Assembly: GCA_037074765.1 (NCBI GenBank)
Contig: JBAMDO010000007.1
Coordinates: 248,001-312,000 of the forward strand
DNA length: 64,000 bases
Reading direction: 5' to 3'
Origin: Mansonella perstans
Taxonomy: Eukaryota; Nematoda; Chromadorea; Rhabditida; Onchocercidae
The position numbers and the translations under genes were made by a program. Below the pieces are notes generated by a model that was not told where the DNA came from, did not search any database, and was given only the letters and a program-made list of their open reading frames with translations. This document shows positions 1-18,781 of this stretch, piece by piece (the stretch's first letter is position 1; every line of letters begins with the position of its first letter).

Positions 1-886
1 AGTGGTATACAGAGCGACGCTACTGTCCCGTCGAATATGATAAACGAGTAGTTAGGTCTTCGCAAAACATGTAGCTTTCGGAAATGATGTATAGCCACAC
101 TCAGTTGCTTTTCTTCCAGTTCTGAAAATGATAGCGATGATGTTGTGGATACTAAGTTCAAGTTTAACGTTTTCTTACACAACCATTTTGATGAAAAAAG
201 AGTTCAGTAACGTGGCTGATTTACTGTGGCTAATTTATTGGGGCTAAGGTGGCTAATTTGACCTTGAAAATTATTATTAATAATAGTGAGCTCGATAATG
301 TTAAAGCTATTGGAGCCTCAAAGACAAAGGTTTATCAAATTTTAGAATTAATTCTCTGTCAATTTCCTGAAAAACATTGTCATTTCATCCTAAATGCGAA
401 GCAATAAAATACGAGTAAAACTGAATTCAAGTTTAGAATGAATTTGGAACAGTTTCTTCTTTCTTTTTAAGTGTTTAATTGCAGATCAAAGCATACAAAA
501 TATTTAGACCAATTAATAGTTACATTAAAGTAAGATTTTATTCTCAAATTCGAATTAAAAGACTTAAAGCTGGCTATTAATTCTTTTTTTCAGTCTAGTG
601 CTCGTCTTAGTTTGGAAATTAATTTTGCTATTCTCCCAGTTATTTAGCGTCTTCACAAATCAGTTTTCAGTCCTTTCTTTCTGAGTACTATTACGTCGGC
701 TTAATGACTTCGGAGTTTTTGTTCCGCACAATTTCATGAAGAAATGCATAATCTAACATAGCTCATCTGCGTCATCGATTCAGTATGTTCAGCGCTTAAG
801 GTCTCGACTGATCCTATTGTTACATCTACGAAAGAATCATATTGCTAGGGATGAATCTAACTAATTATATTAGTATTTGATTATTG

Positions 887-1038
887 AATATAATTATATT
901 TCATCATTGAATCTGCTAAATAAACGTTATGAAGACAGTCATCAATTGATTATTGCCTACGAATGATTCAGGCCTACTAATTATTGAATTTACTTCTAAG
1001 CAATATAGTCATGCTAAATATAATTATATTTCATCATT
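887..1038. repeat. Direct repeat with palindromic core
   Basis: AATATAATTATATTTCATCA (first 20 of a 22-bp unit) occurs at 887 and again at 1017. Its first 14 bases are self-complementary. No target-site duplication or element was seen. Confidence 0.8.
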
Positions 1039-2625
1039 TGTTTCTCAACGAAATATTTTAAGATAACTGTAAAATGTCTTAATATAATTTGTGGTTGAAG
1101 ATCTTGGAATTTCCATAATTAAGAAGATGTATAATTAGCTTAAACAAAGAAACGAATAAGATAATATCTGCTTCTGTACGTGGTTGTTGCTTGGTTGATG
1201 TTATCTAAACTGACCCAAAGTTTTCATTTGGAAACAATGCTGATATCAATAGATCAGTAAAAGGATCCCGTTTTTTATTAATTTTAATAAAAAAGGTAAT
1301 TAGTAATTAGAACTGTTGAATTTACCAAGATTTTTTTACCAGCTCTGGCAAGATTTTGATCTTGACTTCGCGAATGCTCAACAAAAAAAAAAAAAAAAAA
1401 AAAAAAATCGACCTGAAAGAATAAAGTATTCTTAATGATTGGATAGAATTTATTTAACCAAGATCAACTTTGTGTTAAAGCATTATTAAAACCCAATGCT
1501 TAGAGATGATTGTGACGACATAAGCAAATCGAACTTCAAAAAAAATGCTAATGCCTATCAACCCCTATCAAAGAGAATAATGCCTATCAAAGAAACAGAA
1601 ATTGTCGGATTTTATCCATAAAACCTTCTTCTTGATTTTTGTAATCTGTTTCCTCAATGGTACGAAATTCTCGCACTGAACGATCATCTGATACATTTGT
1701 TGAACAAATGTTACTGACTGCTTTCAACAACACCGAGCATATTTGCATATCAAATAAAAGTTTAATCGCTGTTATTAACAGCTGATTTCCTTATACTATG
1801 CGCACTGCTCACTTTCAGTTTGCGTTCAAATTTATATTGTTCGAAAATTTCTCCAAAATATTTTTGCGTCTTTTGTTACTGAAATTTCAAATTGTTTGCA
1901 ATTCGTTTATGATACTTCATAACTTGTAGCCTGAAACCATTGTTTTATTCTGTTCTAGCAAATATCAAAACAGCATGTTTCGTTTTCGCGTGGTGATCAC
2001 ACGAAGCAGCCGTTTCATCAGTAATTGTCGTAGTTTCCTATAGGAATAGAGTTCACTAAAGAAATTTAAGGTATTCTCATTATAAGAGCTTTTTCAAAAA
2101 GGAAAAACTAACAAGGTGGAAATACTAATTTTATGTGCAGATGTATTTCTCGACATTCCGATCCTTCACTCATGCCCAGTCTTTTCCCCATGTCGCGGCA
2201 GTTTCATTGTGCTTGGGAATAGTTTGATTTTTCTTGATTTACTTCTGCGTTATTTGATGCGATATCTTTTCTTTCATGCTAACATAAGGGTAAGTCTTTT
2301 GGGAAATTGTTGCCTTAAAATTATATACTTATTTCAATATAGTTGCTTACTTTTAATTATCGTTGACTGCCATTTCTGTTCCGCTTAATTCCTAATTCAA
2401 TACTTAGTATACAGTTAAAATTCTTCGTGGATGCATTTATGAAAACTTTCCAATATAATTGACATCTTACCTTTTTTTACCGAGGATTTTTTCACCTTTT
2501 TTTTTTTGATTCTCGTATTTGACAGAATTTGAAACGAAAATGAATTTAAATCCAACATGATTTAAATTCATTTTTATCTCAGACGAAATTGAGAAATTCC
2601 TAGTTGATAAGATACGGCTGTAAAT

Positions 2626-2934
2626 TTGTATACATGGAAAGAACACAATGTAGCAAAGATTGAAATTTTAAGACGTTTTACTCTTTTCTTATTTTACGAC
2701 GAGTGTCAAGTTTTTAGTGATGATAATGTCCCTTTAAGAATGCCACAAATGGAAAACGATTTCCAATTTAATCATTTGTTTTTGTTTTCATATTATGACG
2801 GCATTTGGGTGCTGGAAGATGTGACAAGAGTATGTGTAAATGATAACGCTGTGTTATCGTTTGATGAAGAATTCGATGAAAAACTCATTTTCAGTTATTT
2901 TCACAGCAACAAAGAACTAAAGACTGAAAACTAA
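2626..2934 (+). CDS. Orphan open frame, 102 codons
   Basis: Uninterrupted frame, nominally from a TTG codon at 2626 (first ATG at 2632), ending at TAA. The central part (DECQVFSDDNVPLRMPQMEN) is less AT-biased than the surroundings. No splice sites or homologue support it. It may be a chance frame or an old relic. Confidence 0.18.
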   Translation: MYTWKEHNVAKIEILRRFTLFLFYDECQVFSDDNVPLRMPQMENDFQFNHLFLFSYYDGIWVLEDVTRVCVNDNAVLSFDEEFDEKLIFSYFHSNKELKTEN

Positions 2935-5213
2935 AAGCTCGATTGCAAATGCAAAATTTTACCCAACTTCAAATAACTTTAAACTTATAATAAGAGCAAT
3001 TTTTTGCAACTTCAACTTGGGAGAAGGGGGTGGAAGCAAATGTCTCGCAACATTGGTTCTCTATATTTTCTTGTGTGGAGCAAAACTTTTGCGGAAGTAG
3101 ATAACTCCGCTTCTCTAAAGTAATCGTCATGTTTTTTCGTTAAAACTGCATTTGAACAAACGATTTCAATTCGGCAAAACATCACTTGGTTTTTTTCAGC
3201 TGTCCTTACAAAGTAAAAATTGGCTTTATTATAACAGAAGCCATAGAGCGTATATCGAATTCCTCAAAGCAATCTACTTTGATGAATTGCGTCCATTTCG
3301 TAAGATTATGTTAAATATTTAAAACTGTTTTTCAGAGTTTATATTTTCAGAAGACTCAAAATGGTATATAGGAGATTTGGATAATGGAAATACAGTGTAA
3401 AAGTTTTGAAAAATGATAAAATCAAACTCAAGGTTCGGAAAAATGCCAAAAAATTCATTTGGATAAATTTTAACTTCATTCAGTACATTAGTATGAAAAA
3501 AAAAACACTCGTTATTACAGTGCTTAATAACATTATAGTAATTAAATATTGCGCAGTTGGAACTTTGATGGAACGAAACATAAACTGAAATTTATGTTTC
3601 GAAACAGAAATTCATCCCTAAAATTCTGCATTAGCTATATTGAAAGTAATCGGAATTTTCATGATTGAACAATGAGTATTTTAGAAATTTTAGTGGAAGA
3701 TACAGCCATGAAACGGATCATGCGATCATTTTTTCTAGTGCAAATGTCTAATTGATATTAATGCTATCTTTACCACTGATATTCCGGAAGTTTTCGATTA
3801 ATTATTTTTTTAAAAATTTATCACTGTGAAATGCATGCATATGAAATGAAATAAATAAAATACGGTTTAGGGGAAAAAAAAAAGAAAGAAAAAGTCAATA
3901 AAGACGTAAAAATAGATGCTAGGAGGTGTCAATAGATACAAGGTCATTCTGTACTGGGATTTTGCTGTAAGAATGATAATATGACGAAATTTTAACAGGC
4001 ACTGATTTAAGCAAATTTATTGCTTCCTAGCATCTATTGAAAAAGCATTATTTTCACAATATACATTCAGTCTGAAATGTGCTATTATGAGTAAAAGAAT
4101 AATCTTTTTATGGAATTTAAAAACCGATACAGAAGTGAAATTTTAAATCAGAAGGAAAGACGAACAAATAAGTGCCAAGAACACACATCATAGCGACGTT
4201 GTCCAAGATTTCCGAGTGCTTCGAATGAGGTCAATATATTTGCAATATGAATTTTTTTTTAATATTATAGCAGGCTTGATGTCGCATAAAAATAAAATAT
4301 CGGGAGGGAATGTGGCGGGGGAAAAATAAGCGAAGCTTGCCACATAGTTGTGGTTTTGGATTAAAGTTAAGCAATAAAAAGTCCGAAACAAAATGATAAT
4401 TCCAGTATAAAAACTTCCTTTATTTAACTCCTTAAGCTTTCTAATTTTCTTTCTGGAATTTGCCAAAAAACTTTGAATGATATTTTGGTATTGGTGCAGA
4501 ACTGAAGGAAATAATTTCATAGCAAATTTAGGAATAAGTTTTGTGTTTGAATATCTCTGGAATTAGAAGGCAAATAAAGAAGAAGCAATAAAATTATGTT
4601 ATTGTGCCATTTTTACTGTGTAGAGAAAACTTTTTTCCGACTTTCTTGCCTCTGCAATACTTTTTAAAGACAATGATGAAGCAAAAATTTTGTTAAATGA
4701 ATTAGAAACCACATCGAAATCACTGGAATTCTTTCGAACACTGTAGAACAATTAATATATTTCGCATAGTCTTGTCAAAATTTTAAGAAATACAATTTTT
4801 AAGAATTGGTCAGCTCGATTCGTGATTTGGTAGATGGTGGATACGTGTTTCAGCAGTATATTGACTGTGAATTCATATTCTTAAAACACTTTTTCTTTGG
4901 TGCAGAATTTCAGAATACGATTTTATACCATTTGACTACCAATTGGCCATAGATGAGGACCGTGAAAAAGTATTCTATGATCAATTTTTTTAAATTATCT
5001 ACTTCAACATATTGTACGATCTGTGTCCTACATGCGTTCTTCGGAGAAAAATTTCTATATACATAATATACAGTAATTTACAGTATATTTTTCTTGAACT
5101 TTACAGTGTTTGCACCTTCCAACTTTTTGCTTTTCTTTTGATGATAGAAAGGAAAGACATGTGAGACAAACGAATGATTCTTTTATTTTCCACCATATTC
5201 ATCAGATCAAATA

Positions 5214-6740
5214 CTAAGATTTCAAAATTCGAAGCGAATGATTATTCAGTGTTGATTGAACTATCATAAAGGAAACAACGGAAGTGGGTGTGATATGCAT
5301 TTGCATTCGATAAAATTTGTCTCCAATATCCATGAATGTCACACTGCAAAGGATTTGTACTCTAGAAGAAATATAAGAACTAGAAACTGTCCTTCTATCA
5401 GTTCGACTTCGCAGCAACTGCATTCAAAGTAATTTCAATGCTGCACCTATGAGAAATTCTTTACCTGCTTGACGCAGCTGAAAGAGTGATGATGATATCT
5501 GATCTATTCATAGCGTACTATTTTTCATGAAAATTTCTGAAATGCCGCAACTTCTACAAAATAATTAATTCAACGTAGTATCAGGATCGCACGGGTAAGC
5601 ACATTGATATTTCTTCGCCATAGCTCTAAACAGTCAGTCGTTACCAGAGCGATAAAACAAATATTTTTTTTCCTCTACTTTTACTGATAGACGATAATTA
5701 TTACTGGAAGACGAGTGACAAAAATTTCGGCTCGTATACAGAAAAGCTGGAAGAAATATGATTCAGTAGCGCTACTTGTCATCAAATGTATCTTCTACAA
5801 ACTTTTCTTTCCTATCAATTTTTCATTCACTATAATTTTCCATTTTTTCGCTCCTAAAATTTCTTTTTGAATTTTGCCAAAAAAATATCGCTTAGTAAAC
5901 ATTTTCATAGAAATTTAAAATTTAGATGTGGAACTTTTTGCATGCATTGTTTTTGTGGGTGTGTATATGTGTGTATATATATGTATGTATGCGTATGTAT
6001 GTATGTATATGTATGTGTCTGTGTGCGTGTGTGTGTATGTGTGTGTATCACACTTTCATCAATCCTACATGTTTCGTGGTAAATAACATCGATCGGGAGA
6101 GATGTGCCATCTGTCCGTCTACTTTACAGTGGATTGGTTGAATGGCTGTGAAGTCTAAACCTGTGGAGTTTGTCAACTGATGTCGTCAATTTGTTAAAAT
6201 TTTAACCTATGAATTAAAAGTAGGAAAATTTCTAGAAATAGTAAGTTGAACTTTTTCCGTCAATGAAATGTTTAGTAGGACATTCATATATACTTAGGCA
6301 GCATTTTGTTATCCGGTTTCTTCTCAGAAACTTTTTTTTTTCAAATGTCACAAGCTCATCTCATAAAATTTTGCTCACTCATTTCCGTATCAATTTTTTA
6401 CTATTATTGGGATAACGAATGACTCGAAGGAGTTCATTATGAGGAATTTCTCATTTGCAGTATATATATATATATATCTGAGTGATACCGTAAAAGAAAT
6501 TCCAGATAGAAGATCTCGGCATAGAAAGGTGCTGAGTTGAAAAGCTTAAAAGTGTATCGGAGATGAACTACCCACTCACAAGTATTGCTATTTACTACTT
6601 CAGCTGCAATGAGCGCATCTGCACTTCCAGTTCTACTACTCTTCTTTCTTCTACTATTTCCACTATCAATTACTAGCAGCATGAAAAAATTTCTGTTATT
6701 GCCATGGTAGCGATATACCTGTTGGATTCAGTCTTAACAT
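5214..6740 (-). CDS. Possible small four-exon gene
   Basis: Minus-strand pieces 6740-6719 (ATG start, MLRLNPT), 6672-6580 (IDSGNSRRKKSSRTGSADAL...), 5477-5465 (13-bp micro-exon) and 5361-5214 (VQILCSVTFMDIGDKFYRMQ..., ending LRILKS and TAG) all have GT/AG edges and agree in phase, giving 91 aa. Against it: a 13-bp exon is rare, the last piece has a second open frame, and I recognise no family. An earlier open block at 6900-6870 (MLNFVMFSGAMN, then GTATCA) does not link in phase. Confidence 0.28.
5957..6050. repeat. TG/TATG microsatellite
   Basis: A compound run of TGTG, TATG and TATA units. It creates two overlapping forward open frames that are repeat artefacts. Confidence 0.9.
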
Positions 6741-6949
6741 CTGAAAAACAGGAAAAGAAGCAGTAATTTTTATCTTTCTTGAAATTAATCTGCCTGCATC
6801 TGTGGATATTAATGCGTAAACTTCTTTCTTCTTCCATCCATCCTTTAATGAATGAATGAGCGAAGAGAAAGTTGATACCATTCATAGCTCCACTGAACAT
6901 TACGAAGTTCAGCATCGATTCACATCATTTCACATCTCATCTAGTATAA

Positions 6950-9429
6950 TGCGCAACTGTCGTAGACTAAACACTGCAGACTATCCACATTCCAACTGGC
7001 CCATTTTCATTGTTATCGTCTCTTAAACGAATTTCACATAAACAATTACAATTAGCATATAAAACTTGTGATCACTAAGTGGATATTCGAAAATTTTGAA
7101 ATTCTTGTTTTTGAGATTAACTTACGAAAGATATTTGTGGCGGTGTGAAGATTGTAAAGAATTTAATTCTCGATCATAATGTCATTTTGATCTTTTTCTC
7201 TTCTTCTGAAACTTTGTTGTTTCTTCGATTTGATTGGAAAAAAATGAAGCCGTAGCGTACATTTAAATGTAAAATAAGATGGCTGTAAAATATTGTAGGA
7301 TAAGAAAATTTTACTTTATCAATAATTTTCACTATCATTGATTATTTTTGAATAATATTTATCACGTATCACATAATGTGGCCAGTTTTTGTGCTATGCT
7401 AGAAGCTTAACTAGTGGATGCACTTCTAGCAAAATGTACCAATGGAAAAGGATTTATTTTTTATCTCTAAAAAAAATAGTGATATCAATGATAATTTTAT
7501 TTGAGGTAATTTATGCTTTGCATGCCTTTAATCTTCAAAATGTTATGTTTAGTATCTATGAGGTAGCGCAGAACTGTACATCAGCGATTGCTTTTTGATA
7601 AACAATCATATCATTTAGTCAGCTTTTGTAATTGATTGTAATTTGCTTAATCAGATTTATCAGATGATTTCAATTTTTGTTGCCCTGTTATTGTTACTCT
7701 CAAAATGTTGTTTATATTTCTCTCTTTTCATTAGAACTATTTAGCATAATTTCGAATTGTTTTACAATATGGGACAAAGGAATGAATACCCTCGTAAATA
7801 ATATTTCTCATTACCATAATACTTTTACTCTAGACACACTCTCTCACATATATACTTGATGAATAACAGTGAAAATTTGTCTTTCCTCAATTGGCAAAAA
7901 GGAAAAATGAAGAGAGATCAATAAATTGCTTTTCGATATTTTTTTTTTTTTTTTTTATGGGAATGTAGGAAAGAAAAAAATGATACAACTTTAACTTATT
8001 ATTTCAACAGATATTAATGAAAACTTAATTCTTTTGCTAAGGGAAATTTTGATCAAAAATTAAGCTTTATTTATTTATTAATTTACATTTGTTAATTAGT
8101 TTTGCTATGTAAAAAATTCAAAATAAGTTCGTAGTTAAAAAAATAAAATTGAAAAAAATTGAAGCTAAGAAAGGATGAAGTGTTCGCTAGAAATGGAATC
8201 TGAAGATTGAAGTGAAAGTAAGCTATGGCTTATATTAGTTATCGTTAAGGATGAATGGATTAAATAGACTAAAGATAAGCATCAAATAATCTGGCTATCG
8301 TAATCTTTCTCGTGTAAGCTAAATTTTTCAATCTTGGAATGTAGGACATAGTTCGTTTCGCAACGATCCTGCATCAATGTTTGATGGTTTGTTGCAGATC
8401 ATTAACTTTCTGGACCAACTGTTCACTTTAGGTGAGTGATTGTTTTGTGAAAGTCGGGCATGATCGATTTAGGTGGTTATCATTGATCATTTGCAGTTCA
8501 ATTGATTTAAGTTTTAAATTGTTAAATGAATTAGAGTAAAAAGCAGAAATGGTTGCGTAAAAAGTATTCCATTTGTCACGTTTCTTGATGGAATATACTT
8601 GCCAATAATCTTCCTTGTTATTTTTTGCTCCATGTGCAAGACTGATCAATTTGTACAAATTCAATTTCATTCTCTTGTAAATAGGTCATTTTAAAGGTAA
8701 TTTCCGAGAATCATGGTCTTAAGATCCATGATTTTTAGGAATAAACTGGAATCTATGAGCAGTAAAAAAAAGTACCCATATATTCACAGTGTTAATAGCT
8801 TGGTCATCTCTGAAATGTCTAATGCTTCACCTATGAATGCTCAAAACCATTCTTGAGCATATGAGTAATTTACCTGAATTCATTTTGAATATTTGTGTTA
8901 TCAAGTGATCCTTAAAAAAAATTCATACAATAAATGAGCAGTGATATTTTCATGTATTCATATTTCATCTTTCAGTAATAGAGAGTACTAATCTGACTTG
9001 AGATGGCAAAGACTGCTGATCCACAGTCGTGAGATTGACTTGAATTCGGTAACCAAAGACAGAGGAACCATCCATAGTTACGTGATTGTTTTCTCCATTC
9101 TTGAGATTAGGATTCAAGTTTAGTAAATTAGTTTCCTATTTTGTTGTGTTCTAATCTTTTTTACCATCATTTCGAAATCGATACAGTTCTCCAATCTCAG
9201 ATAGGAAAATCCATGTATTCTTTTCTTGATTCAGGTCCACCCAACTAAGACAATTGTCTATTTATTCAGTCTAGTTCCTCACTATCAAGTATGATGATTC
9301 ATTCTTACTCATTCTGACAATATATAAGCAAGTATTTCGTTTGCCCTACAAAAAGCATATTTTCTTCTCATGCATTTTGCTGTTATTTTCGAGCCTATTG
9401 GCACATGAAATTATCAACAAAATTTTATG

Positions 9430-9460
<31 letters not shown>

Positions 9461-9933
9461 TGCGTAAGCTATTACGTCAACAAACTATGGTTCTTTTTAC
9501 TATGCTTCACACTTCTCCAATCAAGAAATTAACGGTTATTGAATTCAGAAATTACGGATTCAAAAAAAGGAAATATTGCCCTTTTCCTGATTCTAGCATA
9601 TTGTTTATGCGAAAATTTTTCATAACTAAGTATATTATGAATTGTTTTAATAAGAAATCCAGAAAACTTGTTTGTTGAAATATGAACTTCAGTTAATATT
9701 GTTGGCACTGTTTGTAGAGTGTAGGAGAGATACAGCATAAAATGGTTTATACATGTATATGTTATTCTAAAACTTGTGAAGATATTAGTTTCTTGGGATT
9801 TATGTGATTATATTCTTCGGTTTATGTGATATTCATGCGTTGCATGTAATCGTCCGGTAGTTTATATGAATATTCCTACTATAGTAAATGAACATTTTTT
9901 CAATTCGAGAAAGAAAATAACGAGGACAGAACG
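6950..9933. other. Gene-poor stretch
   Basis: Both strands show only short frames typical of AT-rich DNA. There are poly-T runs at about 7940-7957 and 9429-9458. No splice-bounded exon was found. Confidence 0.55.
9429..9458. repeat. Poly-T tract
   Basis: About 30 consecutive T. The open frames crossing it (runs of Phe) are artefacts. Confidence 0.95.
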
Positions 9934-10111
9934 GTGGATTACTGGAGTGTAGGCACGGTGGCGGGAAGTAAGGAGCACTTGGGTACCGTCAAAAAGGTGA
10001 GATCATCAAGGAAACAAGACTGCTGCAGTAATACGCAATTAGCAGCAGCAGCAACAGCAGCAGGTGCAGCCACGATATCACCGTTATCATCGTCAGTTGT
10101 AACCGCAAGAT

Positions 10112-15416
<5,305 letters not shown>

Positions 15417-15438
15417 TAGAATTTTTCCACAGCATTGG

Positions 15439-15444
15439 AATAAA
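15439..15444 (+). terminator. Polyadenylation signal of the AMMECR1 gene
   Basis: A canonical AATAAA lies 23 nt after the stop codon at 15416. No other close match lies nearer the stop. Confidence 0.55.
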
Positions 15445-17261
15445 AGCAGTTGTGGCAAATAGCAGTTTTAGCCTGCATCTAAAAAGAATGTTTGTTTCTT
15501 ACCAATGATATCGACTTTTATTCGACTTTGCATGGACTTTTGGTTTTGGAATCGGGGATAAACAATTATTGGTTGCAGCTTTGCTTTGGGGACGGATCAT
15601 AAAGATTTCATGTAATCCTTTATTTTTTATTACGACTGTTCTGAGGGGAATCGATATTTTGTGTTTGATAACTAGAAAAAGATTGTTGCAGGCTACGCTG
15701 CTCTTGCCTAATTTTCTCATTCTTCTCTGTTTTTTCATAACCGGGTTAATTTGCTTAATCTGTCGTTCTTTCAATTTTCTCTTAACAAGCCTTCAAATTA
15801 TACGATAAAGTACACATGTATTGCTTCGTTTTGCTGTTGTTAATTTCTCCTTTAGTGTATTAAAGATATTTTTTACCTCCTTTTAAGCTAAATAACTGTT
15901 TTTGTCAAGTGAATTTTGAAGGCATGCAATAAGGAAAGCAGTTTTTATGATTAAACAAACTATAGTTGAACTTGAGCAAGTAAAGTGTTTTTTAGTAATC
16001 AAGTAGTTTGTCAATGGAGTTATTATAAGGTTTTTATCAGAAACACCAGAAAATTGGAATTTTCCAACTGATAAATGAAATCATTTTTACTATTTACTAT
16101 TACTTGACAATCAAAAAATAGAGAATTTGTCCTGAATCTTTAACATCTTTTATGAATGAAGGAATTAGATTTCTAGTCACTCGAGTGAAAGCTAAGACTG
16201 TGGAAAATGTATAGACAAAGAGGATCTGGTTAGGATAAGGAAAAAGAAGTAGTTAGTTTTACCTCATCGATTTATTTTTTTACAAAACTCTGCGGTAATA
16301 AAATCAAGGAGTAGATTTATGTATTTCCTTATGAAATCTTAATGCATAGAGCAGGAAGTATTACCGTATATTTAGGAGCACTTATCACTTCGATATCAGT
16401 TTACTACCTCATTTGGAATTGACTTCACACATGTTTGGATGTTTTATAAGTTCCATTGTCTTTTTTTGACTACAGTGCTGATCTGTAGCAATTTTTATCG
16501 TTTTATTTACAAGAGCGATGAAAAAGGGAGAGAAATTCTTTTTTTGTTATAATTGTAATTTAGCATTCAATTACCCATGTCATCTATTTGTAAGCTTTAA
16601 AAGTAACATTATTCATCTTTCAAAGTTCCGTTTCTTTCTCTGTTTCTTCGCAAATTTCCTTTTGTTAAATGTTTCTGCTTTTCTTTCGCAAAATGCTCCT
16701 TACATAGTAATTCACTTCATTATTCGCTTTTTCTGTTTAATATTTCATTGTTAACTTTACATTGTGGAATGCTGTGATAAGCATATCATTAATATGACTT
16801 TACCTTAATCTTTTCCTTCTAAACAAGTTTTAGCATTTTAGTTTTTAAAGGAGTTTTTGGCTTCGTAATTCTTTCAATTTTGTTGTAAAAATCGAATCTA
16901 ACTTATCACAGCATTCTGCAGTGTTCACTATTTCAATAGTAATCCTATCAACAACAGATAAAATTAAAGAAAATCTTTCATATATGCCTTCAATAGTCTT
17001 TCGAACGCGAGAAATAAACTTGGCTGGAATTGGGGATTAAAATGGATACAGTAACGCTTCACATCAAACGGGAATGGTTGATAGTAGTAAATTAATAAAC
17101 ACTTCCATTCCTGGATTTCACAAAATGCTGTCCGTCATTGAGTGAATAGCTTTAAGTTTTCAACTGCCATACTCAATTCAGTGTTTTTGCTCGTATCGCT
17201 ATTCCGAAATTTCTATGTCATTCTAGATGCCTGAACTGTTTTTTTCTTATGTTATTGTCAG
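15445..17261. other. Intergenic, nothing recognised
   Basis: Between the AMMECR1 3' end and the first candidate exon of the next gene. Forward frames at 15569 and 16518 are rich in Phe, Leu and Ile and lack splice context. Confidence 0.5.
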
Positions 17262-17378
17262 AATTAGCTGTTTGGCTGTTAATGGGTCAATTATCTTTTA
17301 TTATCGAAGTGATTTTCGACTGATCTTAGATCCATTACTTAAGGTCAACATTGATGACTTTGCTGCAAGAAATCTAAA
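17262..17378 (+). CDS. Candidate exon of the unidentified gene ending at 19812
   Basis: Bounded by TTGTCAG and GTAATT. With one leading base, it reads 38 codons without a stop and ends in phase 2. The peptide looks like real protein (it contains SDFRLILDPLLKVNIDDF), not AT-rich noise. It lies on the same strand as, and upstream of, the well-linked exons at 18782-19812, but I could not build an in-phase path between them. It may be an earlier exon of that gene or of a separate one. I recognise no family. Confidence 0.38.
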
Positions 17379-17576
17379 GTAATTCCTTTGAATTTGAAAA
17401 CCTGAAACTTTGTTTTTGGGTTTTCAGAAATATTAAATACTTGACTCTCACACTGCATTAGTGATATAATTTCTCCTTGTTCTAAATACTCTTTGAAGTC
17501 AAATTAATGATGGCGAATTCTCACTAATGATTTAGAGACAGATTCAGTGCCACTTTTGTCCTCTCTCTATACATAG

Positions 17577-17631
17577 ATTTTTCTTTATGGGCCCGAAATA
17601 TTCGTCATGCTATGCTTTCTTCCGCTACCTG
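17577..17631 (+). CDS. Candidate short exon (SLWARNIRHAMLSSAT)
   Basis: Follows the acceptor ACATAG and ends at TG|GTGTCA. With two leading bases it gives 17 open codons of normal composition. A second frame is also open here, so the frame choice is uncertain. It lies between the candidate exon at 17262 and the linked exons at 18782 onward. Its phase does not match the upstream candidate exon, so at least one exon edge is wrong or an exon is missing. Confidence 0.22.
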
Positions 17632-18035
17632 GTGTCACAGATTTTTTTCAGCCGGTTTGCTTTATAACGCATTTGTCTATTATCAATAATAAAACTTTTG
17701 ACCGACTTTCTCTGTGTATTGCAAGGCATGAAGAAATACACCCCGGAAAATCTGAAATGCGATGCTCAAGCGAGGCTTTAGACTTTGGATTTTGCAGCAG
17801 TTTTCTTAGAATTTGGACGAGAATTTAAAAGAAGCGCGCTATAAGCGATCAAAATAGCTTAACCGTTTTCCTGTGTTTGAGATTTACTGTTCTGTTCTCA
17901 GCTATAAATTTGCTAATTACCAATAGATTGTGTGAAATTCAATGACTGGGTTATTAATGTCCTTCATTTGGTCATTATTGTTCCGCTTTTGTGGCACTGT
18001 TGACCGGTAAATTTTTTTGTTTGAAAGTGATGTAG

Positions 18036-18221
18036 ATGACCATCCCTCATTCTGCAAGTATCATCTCCGTAACTACTAGACAAATTCATGAATGGTTACA
18101 ACCGCAGCAATTTGCTCCGTATATGATGGATGGTAGTGCTTCTGCAGTATATTACGATATATTGTTACTCGAAAAATTTTCCATTAATGATATCTATGAT
18201 GAATGCTCTTCAACAATATAA
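18036..18221 (+). CDS. Candidate exon or short open frame (RQIHEWLQPQQFAPYMMDG)
   Basis: Directly follows a TGTAG acceptor. The frame is open for 61 codons and then meets TAA. A GTAGTG donor after MMDG (about 18135) would shorten it. The residues are balanced and acidic/aromatic, unlike AT-driven noise. It probably belongs to the same + strand gene as 18782-19812, but the connection is unproven. No family recognised. Confidence 0.3.
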   Translation: MTIPHSASIISVTTRQIHEWLQPQQFAPYMMDGSASAVYYDILLLEKFSINDIYDECSSTI

Positions 18222-18781
18222 ATATGAATTGATAATGTCACCAAAATTACACGTACATACCAAACTAACATCCCTGGCTGGTTATTGTTCACTGTCGATC
18301 CATCATCTTCGCAGCATTTTCAATTTTATAATTTACAAATATTTTCAATATGGTCAACTACTTAGTTCTTATTTTAATTTTTGTTTTTGGAAACTTAGTC
18401 ATAGTAATTAAATTTAACCAAATTAAATATTTAAGTTAGTTTTTTTCTGTAGTGTTGTCCCTGCAAAGATATGTTTCTGTACCCAGTTTTTCTTTCCGCA
18501 AGAAGAATAACTTAATTGAATGCTTTTTTAGGCGTATATTGCAACCACAGAATCATAATTTTAATATGAAGGTTTAAGTGCTATCCCAAACAGCTACTCT
18601 ATTCGTATTTGCATTGAGTATTAAGGTGTGTAACTTGGCAAGCTTTTATAACACATATTACGACGGAATTAGTCTTTCTAAGAATGAACGAATCATTCAG
18701 GCGTGATGTATGAAGTATTTCTGCAGTAATCCTTATGAACCTTACTGATATGATTAAGAAAAGCAATAATTTCAAATGTAG

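Larger units (their letters stand above)
1..5213. other. Non-coding AT-rich stretch
   Basis: No gene is supported here apart from the weak frame at 2626. It holds a 22-bp direct repeat (887-908 and 1017-1038) containing a 14-bp palindrome, and a poly-A run at about 1382-1407. Confidence 0.6.

Noticed and set aside
5867..6141. Two overlapping forward frames rich in Cys, Val and Tyr
   Set aside because: They are translations of the TG/TATG microsatellite.
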